Assembly (NCBI GenBank): GCA_036350795.1
Contig: JAZBNV010000131.1
Location: forward strand, 25,620-89,619
Direction: 5' to 3'
Origin: JAUVKT01 sp036350795
Lineage (GTDB): Bacteria; Bacteroidota; Bacteroidia; Bacteroidales; VadinHA17
DNA length: 64,000 nt
In this document: piece after piece, positions 37,547 to 46,528 of the stretch
How positions within the stretch are numbered: the first letter of the stretch is position 1
How the letters are laid out: the number at the start of each line of letters is the position of its first letter
Translations under genes and position numbers: made by a program
Notes under the pieces: generated by a model
What the model was told of the DNA's origin: nothing
The model's database searches: none
What the model saw: only the letters and a program-made list of their open reading frames with translations

Positions 37547-38295
37547 GGAAATTCGGGATAATAGGGTTCCCGCTGGGTCATTCATTTTCAAAAAAGTATT
37601 TCAGCGAAAAATTTGAGAAAGAAAAAATCAATGCTGTATATCAGAACTACGAAATCAGCAGGCTGTCTGATCTGCAAGGCATACTTGATGATGAGCCCGG
37701 ACTCGAGGGACTCAATGTAACTCTTCCGTATAAAAAAGAGGTAATAGCACTGCTCGATAATATCGACAGTCTTGCTGCCGAAACAGGTGCGGTGAATGTA
37801 ATTAAAATTTCAGTAAGAGAAGGCTCCAGGTTCCTGAGCGGCTATAACACAGATATAACCGGCTTCAGATCGTCACTTAGACCCCTGCTGAAAAAAGGCG
37901 ATAAAAAAGCACTGGTGCTGGGTACAGGCGGGGCTGCCCTTGCAGCAGCGAGGGCATTAAGGGACCTTGATATTAAAGTTACTTTTGTGTCGAGGACTGG
38001 TAAATTTAATTCACTGGAGTACGGGGAACTGGACAGGAGACTGATTCTGGAGAATAAGATAATAGTGAATGCAAGCCCGCTGGGCATGTATCCTGAAACG
38101 GATCACTGCCCGGATATTCCATATGAATACATAGGTGAAGATCATTTGTTATACGATCTTGTATATAATCCGGCAGAGACACTGTTCTTAAAGAAGGGAA
38201 AAGAAAAAGGAGCCAGGGTTTCAGGCGGAATGGAGATGCTACTGGCACAGGCCGATGAGGCATGGACTATCTGGAACTCGGGAATCTTTATATAA
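37543..38295 (+). CDS. aroE: Shikimate dehydrogenase
   Basis: 250 residues, slightly shorter than the usual 270. Substrate domain with FPLGHSFSKKYF and NVTLPYKKEV (catalytic Lys), then the shikimate Asp in NTDITGF and the NADP loop LGTGGAALAAARAL. Reduces 3-dehydroshikimate in the aromatic amino-acid pathway. Start overlaps the DUF368 stop (ATGA), and its last 8 bases overlap convergent truA. Confidence 0.94.
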   Translation: MRKFGIIGFPLGHSFSKKYFSEKFEKEKINAVYQNYEISRLSDLQGILDDEPGLEGLNVTLPYKKEVIALLDNIDSLAAETGAVNVIKISVREGSRFLSGYNTDITGFRSSLRPLLKKGDKKALVLGTGGAALAAARALRDLDIKVTFVSRTGKFNSLEYGELDRRLILENKIIVNASPLGMYPETDHCPDIPYEYIGEDHLLYDLVYNPAETLFLKKGKEKGARVSGGMEMLLAQADEAWTIWNSGIFI

Positions 38296-39037
38296 AAATT
38301 TCTTCGGGATACTCTATACCAGTCAGAAAAAGACCGTCAGGTTTAACAGATTTGCCGGCAGCACTCCTGTCTCTCTTTTCTATTATTGTTTTAATTTCTT
38401 CAGGTTTTATCTTTCCCCTGCCAATATCAAGCTGGGTGCCAACAATAGCCCTTACCATATTTCTCAGAAAGCGGTTAGCCTTAATTTCAAATATAAGCCC
38501 GTAATCGTCGGCATACCAGTGGGCATGCATGATATCACACTTATTTGTTTTTACATCGGTATGCAACTTACTGAAGCTTGTGAAGTCTTTATAGTCAAGC
38601 ATATAGCTGCATGACTTATTCATAGCATCGAGGTCTGTCTGATCATATATAAAAGTGCGCAGGCCAGTAAGGAAGGGATTCTTTTTTGTGGCAATCCGGT
38701 ATTGATAGGTACGTGATATGGCATCAAAGCGTGCATGAGAGCTGCTTTTTACCTCTTTGAGGTACTGTACTGATATATCGGCAGGGAGTATTCGGTTTAA
38801 CTTGTAAATAAGTTGAGTGCACTTTGCCGGACTGACATCAATATCCAGATGTGCAACCATCATCTCTGCATGAACACCCGTGTCGGTTCTGCCGGCGCCT
38901 GTTACTCCTACTTCTTTCTGAAGCAAAACTGACAAAACCCTTTCCAATTCGGCCTGTATGCTTGGTTTTCCCGGCTGAACCTGCCATCCGAAATATGCTG
39001 TGCCCCTGTACATCAGATATAAAAAATACCTCCTCAT
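38288..39037 (-). CDS. truA: tRNA pseudouridine(38-40) synthase TruA
   Basis: 249 residues. Catalytic Asp52 lies in GAGRTDTGVHA; further motifs are NRILPADI, FDAISRTYQYRI, YKDFTSF and FLRNMVRAIVGT. It isomerises uridines in the anticodon arm. Its 3' end overlaps aroE by 8 bases. Confidence 0.97.
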   Translation of the reverse strand: MRRYFLYLMYRGTAYFGWQVQPGKPSIQAELERVLSVLLQKEVGVTGAGRTDTGVHAEMMVAHLDIDVSPAKCTQLIYKLNRILPADISVQYLKEVKSSSHARFDAISRTYQYRIATKKNPFLTGLRTFIYDQTDLDAMNKSCSYMLDYKDFTSFSKLHTDVKTNKCDIMHAHWYADDYGLIFEIKANRFLRNMVRAIVGTQLDIGRGKIKPEEIKTIIEKRDRSAAGKSVKPDGLFLTGIEYPEEIFI

Positions 39038-39094
39038 AGCTGAGCGTAAATGTGTTCTTAGTATTTGTTTACCCTTCTGCGAAGTAAGACTTTC

Positions 39095-40744
39095 CTACCA
39101 GAAGAAAGTGTATAGAAATACCAGGATAAGCATTATAACATAGGCAGAAATATTAAACTTCTTACCTGTTTTAAAAAGCTCGGTTGTGAGTGGTATGCCC
39201 TTTGGATCATCCACTTCGCCTTCTTTGCCTGTGGTAAGACTTACTCCGGCAATTATTACCATTGTAATTATGGTTGTATAGAACATCTGATCCATAAATG
39301 GCAGTTCCATAATGCTCATTTTCAGTATCAGGGCAACCGGTATAGATATTATTATACCGGTAATGGCACCGCGGGCATTCGCTTTTTTCCAGAATAAGCC
39401 CATCAGGAATACAGCCAGGATTCCCGGACTTACAACACCGGTATATTCCTGGATATACTGAAATACCTGGCCCATATTATCAAGGAAGGGAGCCAGTATC
39501 CCCGCAATAAGAAGTGCTGAGGCAGCTGTAATTCTTCCTATGTTTACGGTTTTTTTCTCCGATGCATCCTTATCAAAATAAGGCTTATAGATATCGAGTG
39601 TAAATATGGTAGACGTTGAGTTTAGCATTGAAGCCAGCGACGAAACAATTGCCGCCGCAAGAGCTGCCACAACAAGTCCCTTAAGTCCGGTAGGAACAAA
39701 GGAACTTATTAGCCAGGGATAGGCTTTGTCATAATTTATACTGCCATCCACTTTTGTAAAGGCCTCGCTGATACCGGGTATAATGTTTGTTCCCTCAGGT
39801 TGTGTAAACATCAGGTATACCAGTATACCGGGAATTACTATAAACAAGGGAATAATAAGTTTCAGAAAAGCTGCGAAAGCAATTCCCCTCTGGGCCTCCT
39901 TCAGGGATTTTGCTGCAAGTGTTCTCTGTATTATATACTGGTTAAAGCCCCAGTAGTAAAGATTTGCAACCCACATTCCCCCGATTAATACTCCAATTCC
40001 GGGTAGGTTACTGTACTCCGGATTATCTCTTTTTAATATCATATGGAGCCTGTCGCCGGCAGCATCAAACATATGCGACACACCTGCACCTATTCCTCCG
40101 TCTGGAGTAACCTTGTTAAGTGCTATAAGAGTTGTAATTACACCGCCCAGTACCAGTAATACTACCTGTATAATATCTGTCCATGCCACTGCCGACAGTC
40201 CTCCATAGAGAGAGTAGGCTGCAGCAACAAAGGCCAGTCCGATTATGGCAGGAACAATAAGTGATCCGTCACCCACGCCAAGGATTGTGTCGATAGCCTT
40301 CGCACCAAGAAAGAGGACTGATGTGAGGTTTACAAATATGAAAAGTGCAATCCAGAAGGTAGCAAGAATTGTTTTGAGTGTTTTATTATATCTCTGTTCC
40401 ACAAACTGCGGAATAGTGTAGATTCCTTTTTTTATAAAGACAGGCAGAAAGTACTTTCCAACTATTATAAGAGTGGCTGCTGCCATCCATTCGTATGTTG
40501 CTATTGCCAGTCCACCGGCAAACCCGGACCCCGACATCCCTATAATCTGTTCGGCTGAGATATTAGCTGCAATCAGGGAAGCACCTATTGCCCACCAGGG
40601 CAAAGCTTTCGATGCAAGGAAATAATCCTCCGCATTCTTCTGATGTCCCTTTTTGCTTCTTGAAACCCATAAACCAAGGCCAATAATCATTACCGCATAG
40701 GCAGCAAATATCAGGTAATCCAGGAATTGAAAACTACTGTTCAT
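39095..40744 (-). CDS. Sodium/sugar symporter, vSGLT-like (SSS family)
   Basis: 549 residues, 14 membrane helices, very close in pattern to the Vibrio vSGLT Na+/galactose symporter. Sugar-site residues fall at matching places: Gln66 in ISAEQIIGMSGSG, Glu85 in YEWM, the NLYYWGFNQY stretch with the gating Tyr and the Lys in AAKSLKEAQ. Na+ site segment AAIVSSLASMLNST is intact. It imports galactose or glucose with sodium; galK in this window is the kinase such a sugar would need, though they are 35 kb apart. Confidence 0.92.
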   Translation of the reverse strand: MNSSFQFLDYLIFAAYAVMIIGLGLWVSRSKKGHQKNAEDYFLASKALPWWAIGASLIAANISAEQIIGMSGSGFAGGLAIATYEWMAAATLIIVGKYFLPVFIKKGIYTIPQFVEQRYNKTLKTILATFWIALFIFVNLTSVLFLGAKAIDTILGVGDGSLIVPAIIGLAFVAAAYSLYGGLSAVAWTDIIQVVLLVLGGVITTLIALNKVTPDGGIGAGVSHMFDAAGDRLHMILKRDNPEYSNLPGIGVLIGGMWVANLYYWGFNQYIIQRTLAAKSLKEAQRGIAFAAFLKLIIPLFIVIPGILVYLMFTQPEGTNIIPGISEAFTKVDGSINYDKAYPWLISSFVPTGLKGLVVAALAAAIVSSLASMLNSTSTIFTLDIYKPYFDKDASEKKTVNIGRITAASALLIAGILAPFLDNMGQVFQYIQEYTGVVSPGILAVFLMGLFWKKANARGAITGIIISIPVALILKMSIMELPFMDQMFYTTIITMVIIAGVSLTTGKEGEVDDPKGIPLTTELFKTGKKFNISAYVIMLILVFLYTFFW

Positions 40745-40914
40745 ACTTGGAAGTTTTAAAAATTATAAAAATCAAAAATAATATATCATTCAGAACACGA
40801 ATAAGCCCAAAGTTATATATATTTATTCTAAATAGACTACCATGTCTTATTTAAGCCATGATAAAGTTATATTTACCTTAAGCGGAATTTGATTCTAAAT
40901 ATTAAACAGATCAT

Positions 40915-41946
40915 ATGGAACTAAAGAGAGGTTTTGCGAGCGATAATAATGCAGGAGTCCACCCCGATATAATGGCCGAAATTGCCAGGGTAAACGGTGG
41001 ACATACAATTGGTTATGGAGACGATATTTATACCCGCGAAGCCGAAGAACTATTCAGGATAATACTTGGGCCCGAAACAAGTGTATATTTTGTTTTTACG
41101 GGCACAGCAGCCAATGTACTGGGTCTGACCGGAACCACAAATACCTGGAACTCAATTATTACTGCCTTTACAGCCCATATTGAACAGGATGAATGCGGAG
41201 CCCCGGAGAAGTATAGCTCGTGTAAGATAATTACCTGCGACACACCTGATGGAAAGCTTACAAATCAGATGATCAGAAAACACCTGCATGGCTTTGATTT
41301 TGAGCATCATTCTCAGCCAAAGGTCGTTTCAATTACCCAGGCAACAGAAATGGGAACAATTTATACTCCCGGGGAAATCAGGGAGATTGCTGATTTTGTA
41401 CACTCTTATGACATGCTACTGCACCTTGATGGCGCCCGTATTGCCAATGCTGCTGCAGCACTCGACCTGCCATTCAAGGATTTTACCCGCGAAGCCGGAG
41501 TTGACCTGCTTTCGTTCGGCGGAACAAAAAATGGTATGATGTACGGGGAGGCCGTTTGTTTCCTGAAACCTGGTCTCGATGAAAATTTTAAATATATCAG
41601 GAAGCAGGGCATGCAGCTCGCTTCAAAAATGAGATTTATATCAGCACAGTTTATAGCCTATTTCAGGAACGATCTGTGGCTTAAGAATGCACAGCATGCG
41701 AACAGCATGGCCAGACTGCTCGGGTCAGAGCTTCGTGGACTGGAAGGAATTCAGCTTAGCCAGGAAGTTCAGTCTAACGGGGTATTCGTCAGAATGCCGG
41801 GAGATATTGCAGAAAAACTCCAGAAGTCCTATTTCTTTTATCCCTGGAACGAGGAATTATCAGAGTACAGGCTTATGACTTCGTGGGATACGGAAGAGAA
41901 AGACATTAAGGATTTTGTGAAACTGCTCAGGAAAGAACTTGGCTGA
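40915..41946 (+). CDS. Low-specificity L-threonine aldolase (beta-eliminating lyase family)
   Basis: 343 residues, fold type I PLP enzyme. MELKRGFASDNNAGVHP, FTGTAANVLGL, HLDGARIANAAAAL and the PLP Lys in LSFGGTKNGMMYGEAV are typical. It cleaves threonine or allo-threonine to glycine and acetaldehyde. It is not tryptophanase, lacking those residues. Stands alone; convergent with queA, 18 bases apart. Confidence 0.92.
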   Translation: MELKRGFASDNNAGVHPDIMAEIARVNGGHTIGYGDDIYTREAEELFRIILGPETSVYFVFTGTAANVLGLTGTTNTWNSIITAFTAHIEQDECGAPEKYSSCKIITCDTPDGKLTNQMIRKHLHGFDFEHHSQPKVVSITQATEMGTIYTPGEIREIADFVHSYDMLLHLDGARIANAAAALDLPFKDFTREAGVDLLSFGGTKNGMMYGEAVCFLKPGLDENFKYIRKQGMQLASKMRFISAQFIAYFRNDLWLKNAQHANSMARLLGSELRGLEGIQLSQEVQSNGVFVRMPGDIAEKLQKSYFFYPWNEELSEYRLMTSWDTEEKDIKDFVKLLRKELG

Positions 41947-41964
41947 AACCAGGTAACAGGCAGG

Positions 41965-43197
41965 CTATAAACTCAGTAACCGGGGCAGAAGCAGGGAGCT
42001 GTCGCCGTAACTCAGGAACCTGTAATCATTGCTAAGCGCATGCTCATAGACCCTTCTCCAGTCCTTACCAATAAGAGCCGAAACAAGTAGGAGCAGGGTG
42101 CTTGCAGGCATATGAAAATTGGTAACAAGTCCCTTTACAATTTTGAAGCTGTAGCCCGGAACAATAATTATTGAGGTGGAGGCTTCAAGTATACCTGCAC
42201 CCCTTTTATCCATATAGGCCAGTACTTCGGCAAGGGCATCCTTAACACTGATGCTGTTTAGGGAATAGGCTTCCCATTGCCTTATCTCCGGCAAATCTGA
42301 CTGTGGTCTGTAGCCTGAAGCAAGCTTGGCTCCCAGGGTATATAAACTTTCGATGGTGCGGACCGATGTGGTCCCGATTGCAATAATTTCATGTTTCAGA
42401 AGTGCTTCAATACTTTTTCTGTGAACACTGAAATATTCGCGATGCATTTTATGATCACCAATGGTATCCGTTTTTACCGGCACAAAGGTTCCTGCTCCCA
42501 CGTGCAGGGTTATATCGGCTGATTTAACACCTTTTGCTTCCAGTTTTGCCAGCAGGTCACTGGTAAAATGAAGTCCGGCAGTAGGTGCTGCAACCGATCC
42601 ATCCCTTTCAGAATAAACAGTCTGGTATCTTATTTTGTCAACAGGTTCATCATCCCTGTTCAGGTAGGGTGGCACGGGTACATGTCCGGCAAATTCAAGT
42701 ATTTCGCCAAAACTTAAATCGTTTTTATCCCACGAGAACCTTACCAGGGTATCCCTGCCGCTCTTACCGGCTTTTTCCGCACTAAGATGTACAGACTTTT
42801 CTCCTGTCGGCAGTTTTAGTTCCAGAGGGCCTTCTTTCCATTTTTTCAGGTTGCCCACCATGCATTTCCATACACTTGCATGTGTAGACTCAAGGGCCTG
42901 TTCGTAGCTGGAGGGATTATATGGCTCAAGGCAGAAAATCTCAATCAGGGCTCCCGTTTCTTTCCTGAACAGGAGTCTCGATCTGATTACCCTGGTATTA
43001 TTAAAGACCAGGGTATTAGAGCTGTCAAAATAATCTATAATATTTTTGAAGCTGTCGTCACTTATTTCTCCATGCCTGTATACGAGCAATTTTGATCTAT
43101 CTCTTTTATCGAGGGGATAGCTGGCTATTTTATGAGCCGGTAGCTCGTACCTGTAGTCACTTACATTTGTTTCCCTGTATTTCGACAATTTTTCCAA
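41965..43197 (-). CDS. queA: S-adenosylmethionine:tRNA ribosyltransferase-isomerase QueA
   Basis: 410 residues from the TTG at 43197. It builds epoxyqueuosine on tRNA. Motifs: SDYRYELPAHKIASYPLDKRD, LVFNNTRVIRSRL, VAAPTAGLHFT, HVGAGTFVPVK, IGTTSVRTIES, TNFHMPASTLLLLVSALIG and YRFLSYGD. The frame extends to 43455, but that end would run into the divergent Smr gene and upstream of a -7 element at 43235-43228, so a start at 43197 (or the TTG at 43188) is right. Confidence 0.93.
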   Translation of the reverse strand: MEKLSKYRETNVSDYRYELPAHKIASYPLDKRDRSKLLVYRHGEISDDSFKNIIDYFDSSNTLVFNNTRVIRSRLLFRKETGALIEIFCLEPYNPSSYEQALESTHASVWKCMVGNLKKWKEGPLELKLPTGEKSVHLSAEKAGKSGRDTLVRFSWDKNDLSFGEILEFAGHVPVPPYLNRDDEPVDKIRYQTVYSERDGSVAAPTAGLHFTSDLLAKLEAKGVKSADITLHVGAGTFVPVKTDTIGDHKMHREYFSVHRKSIEALLKHEIIAIGTTSVRTIESLYTLGAKLASGYRPQSDLPEIRQWEAYSLNSISVKDALAEVLAYMDKRGAGILEASTSIIIVPGYSFKIVKGLVTNFHMPASTLLLLVSALIGKDWRRVYEHALSNDYRFLSYGDSSLLLPRLLSL

Positions 43198-43227
43198 GAT
43201 AGATTTATTAAAGCTGTTACGGGCCTG

Positions 43228-43245
43228 CAAAAATAAGTATTTTTG
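43228..43245. promoter_or_regulatory. Back-to-back -7 elements between queA and the Smr gene
   Basis: Minus-strand TATTTTTG (43235-43228) faces queA and plus-strand TATTTTTG (43238-43245) faces the Smr gene, only two bases apart. Both fit TAnnTTTG; no clear -33 motif was found for either. Confidence 0.55.
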
Positions 43246-43272
43246 TACTAAGGAGTTTATATTAATGCAGAT

Positions 43273-43947
43273 ATGAAAGAGTTTAAAGAGGGAGTAAGGG
43301 TAAAATTTCTGAATGAGCTTGGATCGGGTGTGGTAAGCAGGATAATTGACAGTGACCTGGTAATGGTAGAGACCGATGATGGTTTTGAATACCCTGTTCT
43401 GAAAAGCGAATTGCTGATTACTACTGGAGATCAGGAAAATGCCGGGCAGGATCACGAGGAAGAGACCGGTATACAGTCAGTTGATATGCAGGACGAAGAG
43501 GATAGTGATTTGCTTGAGGGCGAAGATCCGGGGAAAGAAAGCCCCCTAAAACAGGAATACGAGGCCAGTCTCGGGCATAAAGGAATTGATAAGGATTCCA
43601 GTTTCTACAGGAAGGCTGTAAAGGCAAGGGAGAGAAAAATTGAAAAGGAGAAAAAAGCCTCACGTGGAATTGAGGAAGTTGATCTGCATATTGGAGAAAT
43701 ACTGGAAAATTATTCAGATCTCAGCCCGGGTGAAATCGTGGAAGTACAGCTGGCAAGATTCAGAACATCCCTGGAAGGAGCTATTAAGGCGGGTCAGAAA
43801 CGTATTGTATATATACATGGCAGGGGTGCAGGCAAGCTAAAGAGGGATATAGCGAGGATTATTGATAGCGAATACCCTGCCTGTCAGCACCAGGATGCAT
43901 CCTTTTCCGAGTATGGCTATGGAGCAACTTTAATTCTTATTAAATAA
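43273..43947 (+). CDS. Smr-domain protein with a DUF2027-like N-terminus
   Basis: 224 residues. N-terminal tudor-like part (1-50: VRVKFLNELGSGVVSRIID...MVETDDGFEYPV), an acidic linker (55-100), then a Smr domain (about 135-224) with VDLHIGEI and YIHGRGAGKLKRDI, the endonuclease-type HGxG motif. Smr domains nick nucleic acids or act on stalled ribosomes; the substrate here is unknown. The aldehyde dehydrogenase gene follows 1 base later, so co-transcription is likely. Confidence 0.88.
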   Translation: MKEFKEGVRVKFLNELGSGVVSRIIDSDLVMVETDDGFEYPVLKSELLITTGDQENAGQDHEEETGIQSVDMQDEEDSDLLEGEDPGKESPLKQEYEASLGHKGIDKDSSFYRKAVKARERKIEKEKKASRGIEEVDLHIGEILENYSDLSPGEIVEVQLARFRTSLEGAIKAGQKRIVYIHGRGAGKLKRDIARIIDSEYPACQHQDASFSEYGYGATLILIK

Positions 43948-43948
43948 T

Positions 43949-45316
43949 ATGGCATACAGAAGTATTAATCCTTACAGCGGTGAACAGCTGGCTGAATATC
44001 CTTATATTACAGATAATGAATGTATTGAGGCTATTGACAGATCGGCTGCCGCATTTAATAAATGGAGAAAGACAGAACTGAAGGTGCGATCTGAGCTATT
44101 ACATAGCTACTCTGCTGAGCTCCTTGATAAAAAGGAGCGGTGTGCATCACTTATGACACTGGAGATGGGTAAACCATTTAAGCAGGCTCTTGCTGAAGTT
44201 GAAAAATCAGCCAGGGCCTGTACTTATTATGCTGATAATGCTGCAGAATTTCTTGAGCCTGTTCTGGTAGAAACTCCTTCATCAAAAAGCAGGATTTTGT
44301 ATGAGCCCCAGGGTACTGTTTTTGCAATAATGCCATGGAATTTCCCATTCTGGCAGGTAATCAGGTGTCTTGCACCTGCCGTAATGTCGGGCAACTGTGT
44401 TATTCTGAAGCATGCATCAAATGTTCCGCTCTGTGCCTTAATACTCGAGGAATTATTCCGGGTGGCAGGTGCACCTGGTGGATTATTTCAGAACCTTTTT
44501 ATTACACACTCCCAGGCTGCTGATCTGATTGGCTCTGCCCGGGTAAGGTCTGTTTCGCTTACCGGTAGTAATATTGCAGGCGAGATAATCGCAGCCAGGG
44601 CCGGATCGTCGGTTAAGAAATGCGTACTGGAACTGGGTGGTAGTGATCCTTTTGTCGTGTTTGCAGATGCAGATCTTGAACGGGCGGCTGATGGGGCTGT
44701 AACAGGGCGTTTCCAGAATAATGGACAGAGCTGTATTGCCTCAAAAAGATTATTCGTGGAAGACGCTGTATATGATAGATTTATGGATCTTTTTATTCCA
44801 AAGGTCAGGGCTCTCAGAACAGGCGATCCGATGGATCCGGCTACTGATATAGGACCACTTGTTAACAGGGATGCTGTTGCAGAACTCAGAAAGCAGGTTT
44901 CTGCAAGCCTGGATATGGGCGCCAGGGTAATTTGTGGTGAGCTGCATAGCAAATCCGGCGACAACTTTTTCGACCCAATGGTGCTGGAAGATGTTCCAGC
45001 TAATTCACCACTGGCCTGCGAAGAGACTTTCGGACCGGTATTACCGGTATTCAGATTCAATAAATATGAAGAACTTATACTACAGCTTAACTCCACTGTT
45101 TACGGACTTGGAAGCTCGGTATGGACCAGTGACAGCCAGCTGATGCAAAGAATTGTTTCTGATATTGATGCTGGCACTGTTTCTATCAATGGCTTTACCA
45201 GGTCTGATCCCATGCTTCCCTTTGGGGGTGTTAAGGAATCAGGTTATGGTCGCGAACTTTCACATTACGGGATAATGGAGTTTGTCAATATTAAGACCGT
45301 ATCGGTGTTTGAGTGA
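43949..45316 (+). CDS. Aldehyde dehydrogenase, succinate-semialdehyde dehydrogenase-like
   Basis: 455 residues, the short GabD/Sad branch. Catalytic Cys262 (NNGQSCIASKR), general base Glu228 (LELGGSDPF), Asn131 (MPWNFPFWQ) and Lys154 (ILKHASN) are all present. Oxidises an aldehyde with NAD(P)+. The lack of the longer N-terminus and the SCIASKRL motif favour succinate semialdehyde; no GABA gene is nearby, so the substrate is an inference. Confidence 0.88.
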   Translation: MAYRSINPYSGEQLAEYPYITDNECIEAIDRSAAAFNKWRKTELKVRSELLHSYSAELLDKKERCASLMTLEMGKPFKQALAEVEKSARACTYYADNAAEFLEPVLVETPSSKSRILYEPQGTVFAIMPWNFPFWQVIRCLAPAVMSGNCVILKHASNVPLCALILEELFRVAGAPGGLFQNLFITHSQAADLIGSARVRSVSLTGSNIAGEIIAARAGSSVKKCVLELGGSDPFVVFADADLERAADGAVTGRFQNNGQSCIASKRLFVEDAVYDRFMDLFIPKVRALRTGDPMDPATDIGPLVNRDAVAELRKQVSASLDMGARVICGELHSKSGDNFFDPMVLEDVPANSPLACEETFGPVLPVFRFNKYEELILQLNSTVYGLGSSVWTSDSQLMQRIVSDIDAGTVSINGFTRSDPMLPFGGVKESGYGRELSHYGIMEFVNIKTVSVFE

Positions 45317-45342
45317 TTTGAGATAATATTGTCATATCTTTG
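45308..45342 (+). promoter_or_regulatory. Promoter of rnpB
   Basis: TTTG (45308-45311) and TATCTTTG (45335-45342) are 23 bases apart; the RNA begins a few bases later. The -33 lies over the last codons of the aldehyde dehydrogenase gene. Confidence 0.65.
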
Positions 45343-45345
45343 CAG

Positions 45346-45718
45346 TGCAGCAAACCGTTCTGTCGCTTCGGGTAACCGGAGAGGAAAGTCCGGACAACAC
45401 AGAGCACCATACTTCCTAACGGGAAGATATCCGCAAGGGTATAGCAGTGTAACAGAAAATAACCGTCCCGCTTAGTCGGGATAAGGGTGAAAAGGTGGGG
45501 TAAGAGCCCACCGGCCGTGCCGGCGACGGTGCGGGCCGTACACCTTATGGGTTGAAAGACCATGTATACCGGCAGCCGAGGGTTGCTCGCCCAATGCCGG
45601 GGGGTAGGTCGATTAAGCCATATAGCGATATATGGCTCAGATAAATGACAGAAACCCCGTTCGAAGGTTCTGGTAACCAAAGAACGGGGAACAAAATCCG
45701 GCTTACAGGTTTGCTGCT
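45346..45718 (+). ncRNA. rnpB: RNase P RNA component (type A)
   Basis: The conserved bacterial core is plain: GAGGAAAGTCCGG (45381-45393), AACAGAAAATAACCG near 45450, AAGGGTGAAAAGGTGG followed by GTAAGAGCCCACCG, AGAAACC, and CCGGCTTACAG at the 3' end. The 5' GCAGCAAACC (45347-45356) pairs with the 3' GGTTTGCTGC (45708-45717) as the closing P1 helix, which sets the ends. Catalyses tRNA 5' maturation with RnpA, whose gene is not here. The 3' end touches the stop codon of the convergent LolA-like gene. Confidence 0.95.
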
Positions 45719-46422
45719 TATTTTACTTCAAAGAGGGAATCTGGCAATGGTATATCCATTTCAACTTTGGTATAGGTTAATACCATGTCCTGACCAGCTG
45801 CATTTGTAATCATTTTATGTGCAAGCTTAATCCCGTTAACATCCCTGTAATCGTCCATCTTAATGGTAGTATTGTAGGTTTGCCCCATCTGGCTTACTTC
45901 CATCTCGGTTGCCCTTACCAGATAATCCTTTTTATCAATATACATATATGCCGGGCCAGCTTCTGTCTCAATCTTTATTTTAAAGGCCGCTTTGCCTTCA
46001 TATTCCGAATCACCTACCAGTGATACCTTTCCCTCCTGCATCTGGCGTGCAATAGACGAACCTATTATTCTCTGGTTCTTGGCGCTTGCAAGGGTCATTT
46101 CGTCAAGAGGTGTTGGCTCAGATGATCCCATCATCGGATTAATCATGTATCCTTTGTCGCCGTTAATAACTGTTACTATTTGCATATTCATACCGGTCAT
46201 TTCAATCTCGTTTCTGATCTTGTCGGGTTGTTTTTCATACATTGTCATTTTCATCTCCATCCCCATCGAGCTCATAACGGCTTCAATCTTTGCGGTTTTA
46301 ACTTTATTCATGGCATCCATGCCAATAGCTTTTTCATGCTTGCTTATAATTGTGGCAAGGTCCTGGCTCATCAATGAAACGCTTATCAGCGTCATCAGGC
46401 TTAATAAAATAGTTTTCTTCAT
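45718..46422 (-). CDS. Secreted LolA/outer-membrane lipoprotein-sorting-like protein
   Basis: 234 residues. Sec signal (MKKTILLSLMTLISVSLMS-Q), then a LolA/LppX-like half-barrel: KIEAVMSSMGMEMKMTMYEKQPDKIRNEI, GDKGYMINPMMG, KIKIETEAGPAYMYIDKKDYLVR and MDDYRDVNGIKLAHKM. LolA-like folds carry lipids or lipoproteins through the periplasm. It is not LolA proper and has no LolB beside it. The stop abuts the end of rnpB. Confidence 0.82.
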   Translation of the reverse strand: MKKTILLSLMTLISVSLMSQDLATIISKHEKAIGMDAMNKVKTAKIEAVMSSMGMEMKMTMYEKQPDKIRNEIEMTGMNMQIVTVINGDKGYMINPMMGSSEPTPLDEMTLASAKNQRIIGSSIARQMQEGKVSLVGDSEYEGKAAFKIKIETEAGPAYMYIDKKDYLVRATEMEVSQMGQTYNTTIKMDDYRDVNGIKLAHKMITNAAGQDMVLTYTKVEMDIPLPDSLFEVK

Positions 46423-46528
46423 TTTAATTATTACTGGTTATTACCTTATTTAGTTGATTCCACTGCAGTAGGATCATATAGAATTCTAATGCTCAGGAAA
46501 GCATAAAAATAAATCTTTATTATTTAAA

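Noticed and set aside
41965..43455. Long version of queA starting at 43455
   Set aside because: It would overlap most of the Smr gene start and lie upstream of its own -7 element; the extra N-terminus is not QueA-like.
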